Origin: Tsuneonella sp. CC-YZS046
GTDB taxonomy: Bacteria > Pseudomonadota > Alphaproteobacteria > Sphingomonadales > Sphingomonadaceae
Direction: 5' to 3'
NCBI RefSeq assembly: GCF_035581365.1
Contig: NZ_CP141590.1
Location: 930,001-994,000 of the forward strand
DNA length: 64,000 bases
Below are positions 35,954 to 43,541 of the stretch, one piece after another (within the stretch, counting starts at the first letter, position 1; each line of letters begins with the position of its first letter). The translations under genes were made by a program, and so were the position numbers. The notes beneath the pieces were generated by a model. It had not been told where the DNA came from. It did no database searches and was given only the letters and a program-made list of their open reading frames with translations.

Positions 35954-37144
35954 TTGTACATCTATCCTGACGCATCGGCTGTAGTTCGCGACCTTTCGCC
36001 GGACGAACCCGTCATTATCAATCGCCCGCATGCCGCGGCGCGAGCAGCGCGTTTCTTCTCGCGGAAGTTTCCGGGCAAGTCGCTGTATGCGGTGAAGGCC
36101 AACCCTTCGCCGGAGCTGCTGCGCGTGCTGTGGGATTCCGGAATCACGCATTACGACGTGGCCTCGATCGCCGAGGTACGGCTGGTGCGCGAAGTACTGC
36201 CGGATGCGACGCTGTGCTTCATGCATCCGGTCAAGTCGCCGGCCGCTATCCGCGAAGCCTATCACCAGCATGGCGTGCGCGTGTTCAGCCTCGACACGCT
36301 GGAGGAACTGGACAAGATCGTGGCGGCCACCGACCGGGCGACCGATCTGCGCCTCTGCGTGCGTCTGCGCGTATCGTCGGAATTCGCCGAGCTCAGCCTG
36401 GCCTCCAAGTTCGGCGTCGATCTCGCCGATGCGGCGCCGCTGCTGCAGGCCACTCGCCAGGTGGCGGACTGGCTGGGCATATGCTTCCATGTCGGCAGCC
36501 AGGCGATGACTCCCTTCGCCTATGTGCAGGCGCTGGAGCGGGTGCGCGCGGCGATCGTCGATGCGTCGGTCACGGTCGATATCATCGATGTCGGCGGGGG
36601 CTTTCCCAGCATCTATCCGGGCATGGAGCCGCCGCCGCTGGAGGATTACTTCGGCGTGATCCATCGCGCCTCTGAATCGCTGCCGATTTCCTATTCGGCG
36701 GAGCTGTGGTGCGAACCGGGCCGGGCGCTGTGCGCGGAATACAACTCGCTGATCGTCCGCGTGGAGAAGCGGCGCGGCGATGAACTCTACATCAATGACG
36801 GCGCTTATGGCGCGCTGTTCGACGCCGCGCATGTCGGCTGGCGTTTCCCCGTGGCTGCGTTGGACGAGGAGCGTTCCAACGGGCTGGAGGAATTCGCCTT
36901 CTACGGGCCGACCTGCGACGATGCCGACTATATGAAGGGGCCGTTCCTGCTGCCCGCCGACATCAAGCCGGGCGATTACATCGAGATCGGCATGCTGGGC
37001 GCCTATGGCGCGGCGATGAAGACCGGGTTCAACGGCTTCGGGCGGGCGCTCGCGGTCAATGTCGCGGACGAGCCGATGGCCAGTCTCTATCGCGGCGATC
37101 GCGCCGATCCGCGCCAAAGCGACAATGTGGTGAGCCTTCGCTGA
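35954..37144 (+). CDS. type III PLP-dependent ornithine (lysine) decarboxylase
   Basis: 396 residues, fold-type III decarboxylase of the eukaryotic-like ODC group that makes putrescine from ornithine. The PLP lysine is in LYAVKANPSPELL (about residue 47), the dimer-interface catalytic cysteine in GPTCDDADYM, and CEPGRALCAE is the conserved barrel block. Some alphaproteobacterial members also accept lysine. It would feed putrescine to the dehydrogenase/decarboxylase pair upstream. The start is a TTG at 35954, nine bases after GGGGG, and this weak start inside a structured leader suggests translational control. Confidence 0.93.
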   Translation: MYIYPDASAVVRDLSPDEPVIINRPHAAARAARFFSRKFPGKSLYAVKANPSPELLRVLWDSGITHYDVASIAEVRLVREVLPDATLCFMHPVKSPAAIREAYHQHGVRVFSLDTLEELDKIVAATDRATDLRLCVRLRVSSEFAELSLASKFGVDLADAAPLLQATRQVADWLGICFHVGSQAMTPFAYVQALERVRAAIVDASVTVDIIDVGGGFPSIYPGMEPPPLEDYFGVIHRASESLPISYSAELWCEPGRALCAEYNSLIVRVEKRRGDELYINDGAYGALFDAAHVGWRFPVAALDEERSNGLEEFAFYGPTCDDADYMKGPFLLPADIKPGDYIEIGMLGAYGAAMKTGFNGFGRALAVNVADEPMASLYRGDRADPRQSDNVVSLR

Positions 37145-37150
37145 CCATAA

Positions 37151-37181
37151 CGGGAGCCTTGCGGCAATCGCAGGGCTCCCG
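37151..37181. terminator. hairpin after ornithine decarboxylase
   Basis: CGGGAGCC at 37151-37158 pairs with GGCTCCCG at 37174-37181, with further TGCG/CGCA pairing inside. It lies in the 95-base gap before the convergent PilZ gene. No T-run follows on either strand. Confidence 0.5.
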
Positions 37182-37239
37182 CTCATGCCTCGCCTGCATT
37201 TTTCCCCTATGGCGGGGCCTATGCCCTGCCGGGGCGGCC

Positions 37240-37536
37240 CTAGCTGGCTACCCGGCAATATCCGGCGAAACAGGTCAGGATGGCGGGATGGAGGGCGGCA
37301 TGGAATTCCACCCCGGCGTGATCGCCGTTGGTCCATTTGACGATGGCTTCCAGCGGGCCGACCGGCCCCAGCGAAATCTGCACGGCTTCACCGGCCGCCA
37401 GCTCGTTGTATGGATTGCCGAGGCGGCAGCCATTGGCCGAGATCTGCGAGATATAGACATCCCGCACCGGCCCTCCGGCAAGCTCGTAACTGCCCGCCAC
37501 TTCGGCGAACAACCGGCTTTCCTTCCTGCGCTCCAT
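37240..37536 (-). CDS. PilZ domain protein, degenerate c-di-GMP motif
   Basis: 98-residue single PilZ domain. The N-terminal arginine motif is present (ERRKESR at 2-8), but the second c-di-GMP motif (D/N)xSxxG reads QISANG, with glutamine replacing the acidic/amide residue. Binding may be weakened or lost. The rest of the small beta barrel (NELAAGEAVQISLG, VKWTNGDHAGVEF) is typical. A perfect TTAA-N7-TTAA CtrA-type box lies upstream. Two c-di-GMP turnover proteins occur elsewhere in the window. Confidence 0.82.
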   Translation of the reverse strand: MERRKESRLFAEVAGSYELAGGPVRDVYISQISANGCRLGNPYNELAAGEAVQISLGPVGPLEAIVKWTNGDHAGVEFHAALHPAILTCFAGYCRVAS

Positions 37537-37583
37537 ACCGAACTCTCCCGTGGCGGCACGGCGATATGCTTATCCGATCAGGG

Positions 37584-37598
37584 TTAAGGCCGGTTTAA
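37584..37598 (-). promoter_or_regulatory. CtrA-type binding site upstream of PilZ gene
   Basis: TTAAGGCCGGTTTAA is a perfect TTAA-N7-TTAA, the full consensus of the alphaproteobacterial cell-cycle/motility regulator CtrA. It is 48-62 bases before the PilZ ATG, a normal position for CtrA control, and 85 bases before the divergent SMR gene. In a genome this GC-rich, two TTAA words at this exact spacing are unlikely by chance. Confidence 0.55.
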
Positions 37599-37682
37599 GC
37601 CTTGGGGTGAACACTACGGAAGGGATGTTCCGGCCTTCCGAAGCGCGATGACATCGGGCAGGAAACGCCTTACAGCCGCGCC

Positions 37683-38012
37683 ATGCCCTATGTTTACCTG
37701 ATGATCGCCATCCTCGCCGAAGTGGCGGCAACCACTGCCCTGAAGGAATCGAACGGCTTCACGAGGCTCACTCCCGGGCTGATAACGCTGACCGGCTATG
37801 CGGTGGCGTTCTACTTCCTTTCGCTGACCCTGCGGCACGTGCCGACCGGCGTCGCCTACGCCATCTGGTCCGGGGTCGGCATCGTGCTCATCACGGCCGC
37901 CGCCTGGCTGTTCCATGGCCAGAAGCTGGATGCGCCGGCGCTGGTCGGCATGGGGCTGATTATCGCCGGCGTGATCGTGATGAACTGCTTTTCCAGGGCC
38001 AGCGCGCATTGA
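37683..38012 (+). CDS. SMR family multidrug efflux protein (EmrE/SugE-like)
   Basis: 109 residues, four membrane segments. Unlike the SMR-like protein at 20335, it keeps the essential membrane glutamate (E13 in [13 protein letters not shown]) and the [12 protein letters not shown] signature of segment 3, as in EmrE. It should exchange protons for quaternary ammonium or similar cationic compounds as a dual-topology dimer. Follows its own promoter region, divergent from PilZ. Confidence 0.93.
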   Translation: MPYVYLMIAILAEVAATTALKESNGFTRLTPGLITLTGYAVAFYFLSLTLRHVPTGVAYAIWSGVGIVLITAAAWLFHGQKLDAPALVGMGLIIAGVIVMNCFSRASAH

Positions 38013-38067
38013 GGCGCGCCGATGCGGATTCCCTCCGCACTGCTGCCTCGCCGCCATCGACCAGACC

Positions 38068-38742
38068 TCAGAAGCCGATCGGGATGGCCTGCCCGGTGCG
38101 ATCGCCCGCTTCGGGCGCGGCGAGCGAGAGGATCGCTCCGGCCACCTGCTCGTAGCTGACCCAGTCGGCCGGATCGGCATCGGGCATCATCTGGCGGTTG
38201 CGGGGTGAATCGATGATGGTGGGGAGCACGATATTCACCGTGACGCCGCTTTCGGCCAACTCGGCCGCCGCCGCTTCCGTCATTCGCGCAAGGGCGGATT
38301 TCGACGCGCTCGCCGCGCCGACGAAGGGCGCGCCTTGCCCGCCCAGCGCCGCGCCGACATTGACGATCCGGCCCGATCCCGATGCGACCAGCGCCGGAAT
38401 CGCGGCCTGCGAGGCGGCAACGGCGGGCACCACATTCGCGGCATAGAGCCTGGCCCAATCCTCGACATTGCCGTCCTGAACGGAGCCGATGGTGAAATCG
38501 CCCGTGGCATTGACCAGCACGTCGAGGCCGCCCAGCTGCTCGACCACCAGATCGACGGCCTTGCGCGCTTCCTCCGGCCTGCCGGTGTCAATTCCTTCGA
38601 GCCGCAGGGCCGGGAAGCCGGTGTCCTGGGCGCGGGAGCGGCCCACCAGCGCGACCTTGTATCCGGCATCGGCCGCCAGCGCGCCCAGCCTTGTGCCAAG
38701 GCCGCCGAAGCCGCCGGTTATCAGCATCACTCTCGCACTCAT
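38068..38742 (-). CDS. SDR-fold protein without catalytic Ser/Tyr
   Basis: 224-residue short-chain dehydrogenase fold with cofactor loop TGGFGGLG at about 9-16 and an NATGDF segment in place of NNAG. At the active site the usual Ser is replaced (NVGAALGG) and the YxxxK tyrosine is alanine (GAASASKSAL); only the lysine remains. A normal SDR redox reaction is therefore unlikely; NAD(P)-sensing, isomerase/lyase-like or structural roles are options. The start at MSARVMLITGG has a GAGGTG site. It diverges from an HxlR regulator, its likely controller. Confidence 0.82.
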   Translation of the reverse strand: MSARVMLITGGFGGLGTRLGALAADAGYKVALVGRSRAQDTGFPALRLEGIDTGRPEEARKAVDLVVEQLGGLDVLVNATGDFTIGSVQDGNVEDWARLYAANVVPAVAASQAAIPALVASGSGRIVNVGAALGGQGAPFVGAASASKSALARMTEAAAAELAESGVTVNIVLPTIIDSPRNRQMMPDADPADWVSYEQVAGAILSLAAPEAGDRTGQAIPIGF

Positions 38743-38879
38743 TGCAACACCTCGAAAAAGCCTGATCCGGCGGAATCCTAATGGCCGAGTTTCAGGCGGG
38801 GAAGATAGGCACCTCGCGGTGCCTGCGGATTTGCGCGGCACGGTTGCGGCGAAGCAGGGGGTTTCGGTATGGTCGCCCC

Positions 38880-39320
38880 ATGCAAGGCGGAAATTTCCAG
38901 GACGGCATCATGCCGCATGGGGGCAAGGGCAATGCGCTCGGCCCGCCCGAGCCGTTGAGCGAGACTTGCAGCTCCCGCCGGTTCATCGAGCTGATCGGCA
39001 ACAAATGGGTCCTGCTCATCCTCATCGCGCTGCGCCACGGGCCGCGGCGCAACGGCGCGCTGAAACGCGAGATCGAGGGAATCTCGCAAAAGGTGCTGAC
39101 GCAGGTGCTGCGCCGGCTCGAAGCGAACGGGCTGGTCCAGCGCAGGGATCTCGAAACCTCGCCGCCGCATGTAGAATATTCGCTGACGGAGTTGGGGCGT
39201 TCCCTGGAAAGCGTGATGCATCGGCTCGACGACTGGTTCGCCGATCATTTGCTGTCGTTCTCGGCCGGCCTGGAAAATGATGGTTCTTCCGGGGCCAAGC
39301 CTGTCACGCGCCAGGGATAG
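38880..39320 (+). CDS. HxlR family transcriptional regulator
   Basis: 146-residue winged-helix regulator. The HxlR core runs from CSSRRFIELIGNKWVLLIL through RRLEANGLVQRRDLE and ends in YSLTELGRSLESVM, with the conserved N-terminal cysteine that in some members senses electrophiles or thiol stress (about residue 31). ATG at 38880 is chosen; an ATG at 38910 is a possible shorter start. It is divergent from the degenerate SDR with a 137-base shared gap, the usual layout for an HxlR regulator and its target. Confidence 0.9.
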   Translation: MQGGNFQDGIMPHGGKGNALGPPEPLSETCSSRRFIELIGNKWVLLILIALRHGPRRNGALKREIEGISQKVLTQVLRRLEANGLVQRRDLETSPPHVEYSLTELGRSLESVMHRLDDWFADHLLSFSAGLENDGSSGAKPVTRQG

Positions 39321-39338
39321 CCGCCCGGCCGGTTCCGG

Positions 39339-39463
39339 TTCCACTTGCTTTGAAATCGCTCCAGACTCGCTCCAGTTCTGGTTGAACCGGAACGAGTTTG
39401 GAATTTGCCTGTTTTCCGTGATTTCCGAGTCAGCAAGTGATTCCACTTGCTTCGAAATCACTC
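39339..39463. repeat. imperfect 23-bp direct repeats with inverted repeats upstream of nhaA
   Basis: A 23-base word beginning TTCCACTTGCTT occurs at 39339-39361 and again at 39441-39463 with two differences. The second copy is embedded in a palindrome CAAGTGATTCCACTTG (39434-39449), and its AGTGATT (39436-39442) is inverted as AATCACT (39456-39462). The pair lies between hxlR and nhaA and may be a dispersed repeat or a regulatory site for nhaA. Confidence 0.6.
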
Positions 39464-39476
39464 TAGGGCGCTCGGA

Positions 39477-40727
39477 ATGACCGACCGTTCCAGCCCTCGC
39501 TCCGCGCTCCGCGCCTTCCTGGCCAGCGAAGCCGCCGGCGGCATCATCCTGATGGGGGCCGCAGCGCTTGCGATGATTGTCGCGAATTCGCCGCTCAGCG
39601 CGCTCTATCGCGATCTGCTCCATCTGCCCGTCAGCCCGGCCTTGACTGAAAAGCTCGGCCCGATGACGGCCCATTTGTGGATCAACGACGGGCTGATGGC
39701 GGTGTTCTTCCTGTTCGTGGGGCTGGAGATCAAGCGCGAACTGGTCGATGGCCGCCTTGCGACCTGGCAACAGCGCCGCTTGCCGCTGGTCGCCGCCCTT
39801 GCCGGAATGGCGTTTCCCGCCGTCATCTACCTGCTGCTGGCCGGGGGAGATCCCGTGCTGGCCAGGGGATGGGCGATCCCGGCGGCGACCGACATCGCCT
39901 TTGCCATCGGCGTGCTGGCCCTGCTGGGGCGCCGGGCGCCGACCTCGCTCAAGCTGTTCCTGGTGACGGTCGCCATAGTCGACGATATGGGCGCGGTCGC
40001 GATCATCGCGGTGTTCTACACCGCCAGCCTTTCCCTTCCGGCGCTGGCCGCCGCCGCCGCCGTCCTGGCCGCGATGTTCCTGCTCAACCGGCTGGGGGTG
40101 CGCGCGCTGGCGGTCTATCTGATCCTCTTCGCCCTGCTGTGGTATGCGGTGCTGCTGTCGGGCGTTCATGCCACCATTGCCGGCGTGCTTGCCGCCTTCG
40201 CCGTGCCGATCATTCCCACGCCGGGCGATCCGGATTCGCCGGAATCCCCGCTGCACAGGCTGGAGCATCTGCTCGATGCTCCGGTCGCCTTTTTCATCGT
40301 GCCGCTGTTCGGCTTTGCCAATGCCGGGGTGGCGCTGGCGGGCTTGGCTCCCGGTGATATTCTGGCGCCGATGCCGGTCGGGATCGCCGCCGGGCTGTTC
40401 CTCGGCAAGCAGTTCGGCATTTTCTCGGCGGTGTGGCTTGCGGCCCGGTCCGGCTTCGCGGCGAAGCCGCGCGGCGCCACCTGGCTGCAGATCTATGCGG
40501 TGGCGGTGATCTGCGGGATCGGCTTCACCATGAGCCTGTTCATCGGCGGACTTGCCTTTGGCGATCCGAAACTGGTGGAAGAGGCGAAGCTGGGCACGCT
40601 GGCCGGCTCGCTGGTCGCGGCCCTGACCGGCTATGCCCTGCTGCGCTTCGCTCCGCTGCATCCGGAGCATGACCGCGAGGAAGCGATTCAGGCGCGCGAA
40701 ATCACGCGGGACGGGGATGTGCGCTAG
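39477..40727 (+). CDS. nhaA: Na+/H+ antiporter NhaA
   Basis: 416-residue, 12-helix pH-regulated antiporter exporting sodium in exchange for protons. Key sequence blocks are present: ATDIAFAIGVLALLG with the conserved aspartate (D133 in E. coli), VAIVDDMGAVAIIA with the paired aspartates of the ion site (D163/D164), and the lysine in FLGKQFGIF (K300 equivalent). Starts at MTDRSSPRSALRAF, ATG 39477. Two 23-base direct repeats precede it. Confidence 0.96.
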   Translation: MTDRSSPRSALRAFLASEAAGGIILMGAAALAMIVANSPLSALYRDLLHLPVSPALTEKLGPMTAHLWINDGLMAVFFLFVGLEIKRELVDGRLATWQQRRLPLVAALAGMAFPAVIYLLLAGGDPVLARGWAIPAATDIAFAIGVLALLGRRAPTSLKLFLVTVAIVDDMGAVAIIAVFYTASLSLPALAAAAAVLAAMFLLNRLGVRALAVYLILFALLWYAVLLSGVHATIAGVLAAFAVPIIPTPGDPDSPESPLHRLEHLLDAPVAFFIVPLFGFANAGVALAGLAPGDILAPMPVGIAAGLFLGKQFGIFSAVWLAARSGFAAKPRGATWLQIYAVAVICGIGFTMSLFIGGLAFGDPKLVEEAKLGTLAGSLVAALTGYALLRFAPLHPEHDREEAIQAREITRDGDVR

Positions 40728-40740
40728 GCTTTGAGAACCC

Positions 40741-40860
40741 AGACCCCATTCGTCATCGCCGCCCTTCGACTGGCTCAGGATAAACTGCCCTTCGGGCAAT
40801 CGGGCATCTCTCCCGGCAGGGCGCCACATCATCGAGAGAGATGCCAGCCTTCGCTGGCAT
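40741..40860. repeat. dispersed palindromes downstream of nhaA
   Basis: This 206-base gap holds three inverted repeats: TGCCC-TTC-GGGCA (40786-40798), CATCTCTC/GAGAGATG (40805-40812 with 40836-40843) and ATGCCAGC-CTTC-GCTGGCAT (40841-40860). The preceding CCTTCGACTGGCTCAGGAT word is of a type often scattered between genes in sphingomonads. Probable genomic interspersed repeats, which may also end nhaA transcripts. Confidence 0.6.
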
Positions 40861-40933
40861 GACGATGAATGCGGAATAGGGTGGGCCAGTTGACGCAAAA
40901 CGTGGGAAATGTGCATTTCCCTTTCAGCCAGCC

Positions 40934-41386
40934 TCATGCCCATAAGTCGTGCCGCCGCAATGCCCGGTCGTAGGAAGCCAGCAGGCTGAGCAGCGCGGAA
41001 GTGCTGGGCTTGCGCCATGCTGCCAGGAAACGGCCCCGCCGCATCCGCACCACGAACCCGCCTTCCATGGCGAGCATCCAGCGCTCATCCAGTGTGACCT
41101 TTCGCCGGGGCGCTTCCCCGCCGCCGCGGATGGTCATCACCGCATCCCAGGCATGGGCGAAGCTGCCCGCGCCTTCCCGGCGGCGCAGGCGATAGGCAGT
41201 CTCGCGCGCCATGCCGAGCTTGGCCGCGGCCTTGGCGACGCAGCCGGTCTGGGCCAGCCAGCCGAGGAAGCGGGCCTGCCGCTCGGGCGTCCAGCCGTCG
41301 CGCCGCGCGCGCAACGGAACCGGGGTGAAGCAGGGAACCCGTCTATAAGCGGGCCAGCGGGCGGGGCGATGTCGTCTGCGTCTCAT
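40934..41386 (-). CDS. hypothetical helix-turn-helix protein
   Basis: 150 residues, very arginine-rich at the N-terminus. Residues about 27-80 (WTPERQARFLGWLAQTG ... AAAKLGMARETAYRLRRR) read as a helix-turn-helix of the kind seen in terminase small subunits and transposase N-termini, followed by AWDAVM. The C-terminal half (RRGRFLAAWRKPSTSALL, LASYDRAL) matches no family I know. It is flanked on both sides by dispersed palindromes. Possible DNA-binding protein of phage ancestry retained by the host. Confidence 0.65.
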   Translation of the reverse strand: MRRRRHRPARWPAYRRVPCFTPVPLRARRDGWTPERQARFLGWLAQTGCVAKAAAKLGMARETAYRLRRREGAGSFAHAWDAVMTIRGGGEAPRRKVTLDERWMLAMEGGFVVRMRRGRFLAAWRKPSTSALLSLLASYDRALRRHDLWA

Positions 41387-41451
41387 CCAGCAGGATAAGC
41401 CAGATTTCAGGCATGTAGGAAAGGTGGAACGCCCACCACCTGAACTGCGTC

Positions 41452-41524
41452 ATGCCAGCGGAAGCTGGCATCTCGGGCGGCTAGGTGGTGCTTTGCCCAC
41501 AGCGATCCCAGCTTTCGCTGGGAT
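41452..41524. repeat. two dispersed palindromes
   Basis: ATGCCAGC-GGAA-GCTGGCAT at 41452-41471 is the same stem as at 40841-40860 with a different loop. ATCCCAGC-TTTC-GCTGGGAT at 41505-41524 is a sister variant. Both lie in the 170-base gap between two orphan genes, where nothing else is seen. Confidence 0.65.
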
Positions 41525-41556
41525 GAGGATGGGGGTTAATGTCTGTAAGGGGGTGG

Positions 41557-42009
41557 TTAGCTGCCAGTTTCCTCGCGGTGAAAATATCGGGCGTCGGTGA
41601 ACGTAGGCAGGGTTTTCGGGGTAGTAAGATTGTATGCTTCGAGCACAAAGAATCTAGCCTCTCCAGAGCCGTCTTGGAAATTCCAGATGTCAAGTTTTGC
41701 ATCGACAACCCTACGTCCAGATGCATGGATCAGCGAGGAATGCTTGGCTGCTCCAATCACATGCTCGGCGGTTTCACGGGACAAGAATGCATTAAGTGCG
41801 TAATCACAGCCCGGATTTATTGCATGAATGCTACCGTTAGTCCCGCGTGCAGAATAATGATCGGGCACGAGTAGGATCACTGAAATCGTTTGCATACCCG
41901 ATTCGAGCCCAGCGATTTGTTCCGTGCAATAACTACGGCCATTTTCCTTGGCCTCACAGGCAGTCAACAGAAGGGCTGTAAATACCAAAAGAACTGACGG
42001 TGGTCTCAT
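41557..42009 (-). CDS. putative lipoprotein, unknown function
   Basis: 150 residues starting MRPPSVLLVFTALLLTAC, a clear lipoprotein signal with lipobox LTAC (Cys18). The mature part has no recognised domain; it carries two further cysteines (in SYCTEQ and GCDYAL) and a region ending FVLEAYNLTTPKT. Codon use is markedly more AT-rich than its neighbours, so recent acquisition is likely. The ribosome-binding site is weak. The frame is open farther upstream but the signal peptide fixes the start. Flanked by dispersed palindromes. Confidence 0.65.
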   Translation of the reverse strand: MRPPSVLLVFTALLLTACEAKENGRSYCTEQIAGLESGMQTISVILLVPDHYSARGTNGSIHAINPGCDYALNAFLSRETAEHVIGAAKHSSLIHASGRRVVDAKLDIWNFQDGSGEARFFVLEAYNLTTPKTLPTFTDARYFHREETGS

Positions 42010-42094
42010 TCTTGGAGCTTGCGCGATATTCCGCACGACCGCAATTGGCTCGTTAGCAGACGTTCTCAACCATGCCCCATATACCTTCCTCGTC

Positions 42095-42161
42095 ATTCCC
42101 GCGAACGCGGGAATCCAGGGCGAGTTGGGGTGGAACTGACTGGCTCCCCGTTTGCACGGGG
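42095..42161. repeat. two dispersed palindromes downstream of hemA
   Basis: ATTCCCGCG-AA-CGCGGGAAT at 42095-42114 and CCCCGT-TTGC-ACGGGG at 42146-42161. They occupy the gap between the hemA stop and the lipoprotein gene. The first is a type common between genes in sphingomonads. They could assist termination of hemA. Confidence 0.6.
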
Positions 42162-42199
42162 ATGACGAAAAAACAGAATGACGACGCGGGGAGCCGCCC

Positions 42200-43414
42200 T
42201 CAGGCCGCGAGCTTCAGCTCCAGCCGGTCCCAGATTTCCACCAGCGCGTCGGTCAGTTCGCGCATCATCTTTTCATTGTGGGCCGGCCCCGGCGTGAAGC
42301 GCAGCCGCTCCGTGCCGCGCGGGACGGTGGGAAAATTGATCGGCTGCACATAGACGCCATATTCGGCCAGCAGGATGTCGCTGATCTTCTTGGCGCGCAC
42401 CGGATCGCCCACCATCAGTGGCACGATATGGGTGGTGGAATCCATCACCGGCAGCCCGGCGTCGCGGAACATCTGCTTGAGCGAGGCGGCGGCGGCCTGC
42501 TGGCCATCCCGCTCGACGCTGGAGGATTTGAGGTGCCGCACGCTGGCGAGCACGCCCGCGACCAGCACCGGGCTGAGCGAGGTGGTGAAGATGAAGCCGG
42601 GCGCGTAGGACCGGATGCAGTCGATGATGCGGGAATCGGTGGCGATATAGCCGCCCATCACGCCGAACGCCTTGCCCAGCGTGCCTTCGATGATGTCGAT
42701 CCGGTGCGCCGCTTCGTCCCGGTCGGTGATGCCGCCGCCGCGCGGGCCATACATGCCCACCGCGTGAACCTCGTCGATATAGGTCAGCGCGTTGTATTTG
42801 TCCGCCAGGTCGCAGATTGCGTGGATCGGCGCGACGTCGCCGTCCATCGAATAGACGCTTTCGAAGGCGATCAGCTTGGGAATGGCGGGATCTTCCGCCG
42901 CCAGCAGCTCTTCCAGATGGGCCATGTCGTTATGGCGCCACACCCGCTTCTCGCAGCCGGAATTGCGGATTCCGGCGATCATGCTGGCGTGGTTCAGCTC
43001 GTCCGAGAAGATGATGCAGCCCGGCAGCAGCTTGGCCAGGGTGGAGAGCGTGGCGTCGTTGGAGACATAGCCGCTGGTGAACAGCAGCGCGCCTTCCTTG
43101 CCGTGGAGATCGGCCAGCTCGCGCTCCAGCTCGATATGGTAGTGGGTGTTGCCGCCGATGTTGCGGGTGCCGCCGGAGCCGGCGCCGACATCGTGCAGCG
43201 CCTCTTCCATGGCGTTGATGACCTTGGGGTGCTGGCCCATGGCGAGGTAATCGTTGGAGCACCACACGGTGATCGGCTTCGGGCCGTTATGGCCGGCAAA
43301 ACACCGCGCGTTGGGGTAGGCGCCCTTGTTGCGGAGAATGTCGATGAACACGCGATAGCGGCCTTCCGAATGGAGCCGTTCGATTGCCTGGTCAAAAATG
43401 TGTTCGTAGTTCAA
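42200..43414 (-). CDS. hemA: 5-aminolevulinate synthase
   Basis: Condenses glycine and succinyl-CoA to 5-aminolevulinate, the alphaproteobacterial C4 entry into haem (and, in phototrophs, bacteriochlorophyll) synthesis. 404 residues, fold-type I PLP enzyme with the Schiff-base lysine K248 in EGTLGKAFG, the same number as in Rhodobacter [15 protein letters not shown] (213-223) and [12 protein letters not shown] (78-89) are intact. Transcribed in the same direction as murI; an FNR-type box lies about 120 bases upstream. Confidence 0.97.
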   Translation of the reverse strand: MNYEHIFDQAIERLHSEGRYRVFIDILRNKGAYPNARCFAGHNGPKPITVWCSNDYLAMGQHPKVINAMEEALHDVGAGSGGTRNIGGNTHYHIELERELADLHGKEGALLFTSGYVSNDATLSTLAKLLPGCIIFSDELNHASMIAGIRNSGCEKRVWRHNDMAHLEELLAAEDPAIPKLIAFESVYSMDGDVAPIHAICDLADKYNALTYIDEVHAVGMYGPRGGGITDRDEAAHRIDIIEGTLGKAFGVMGGYIATDSRIIDCIRSYAPGFIFTTSLSPVLVAGVLASVRHLKSSSVERDGQQAAAASLKQMFRDAGLPVMDSTTHIVPLMVGDPVRAKKISDILLAEYGVYVQPINFPTVPRGTERLRFTPGPAHNEKMMRELTDALVEIWDRLELKLAA

Positions 43415-43501
43415 CGGATTGTCCGCCCATGTCGCCGCCTGGAGATCATTCCCCGCTCGATGCGGCTGCCAATTTCCAGCCCCTTACCTAATCGTGGGCT
43501 C

Positions 43502-43541
43502 CTTATCCACATCTTTGTCGAAGAGATTTGATCTGGATCAG
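43502..43541 (-). promoter_or_regulatory. FNR/FixK-type box and promoter candidate for hemA
   Basis: TTGAT-CTGG-ATCAG at 43528-43541 (plus-strand reading) matches nine of ten bases of the TTGAT-N4-ATCAA consensus. On the minus strand a GATAAG at 43507-43502 would serve as a -10, putting the transcript start near 43495 and the box centre near -40, the classic position for a class II FNR-activated promoter. The box overlaps the murI stop codon. FnrL control of hemA is established in Rhodobacter; here it is inference. Confidence 0.5.

Noticed and set aside
37599-37682. Guanidine (mini-ykkC) riboswitch before the SMR pump
   Set aside because: One GAACA/TGTTC hairpin contains ACGG, but the required second hairpin with an ACGR loop is absent.
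38778-41018. A 746-codon open frame antisense to hxlR and nhaA
   Set aside because: Composition is Gln/His/Arg-rich with no domain, and it covers two well-supported plus-strand genes.
42200-43414. 2-amino-3-ketobutyrate CoA ligase or 8-amino-7-oxononanoate synthase instead of HemA
   Set aside because: The N-terminus [27 protein letters not shown] and EGTLGKAFG context are those of 5-aminolevulinate synthase.
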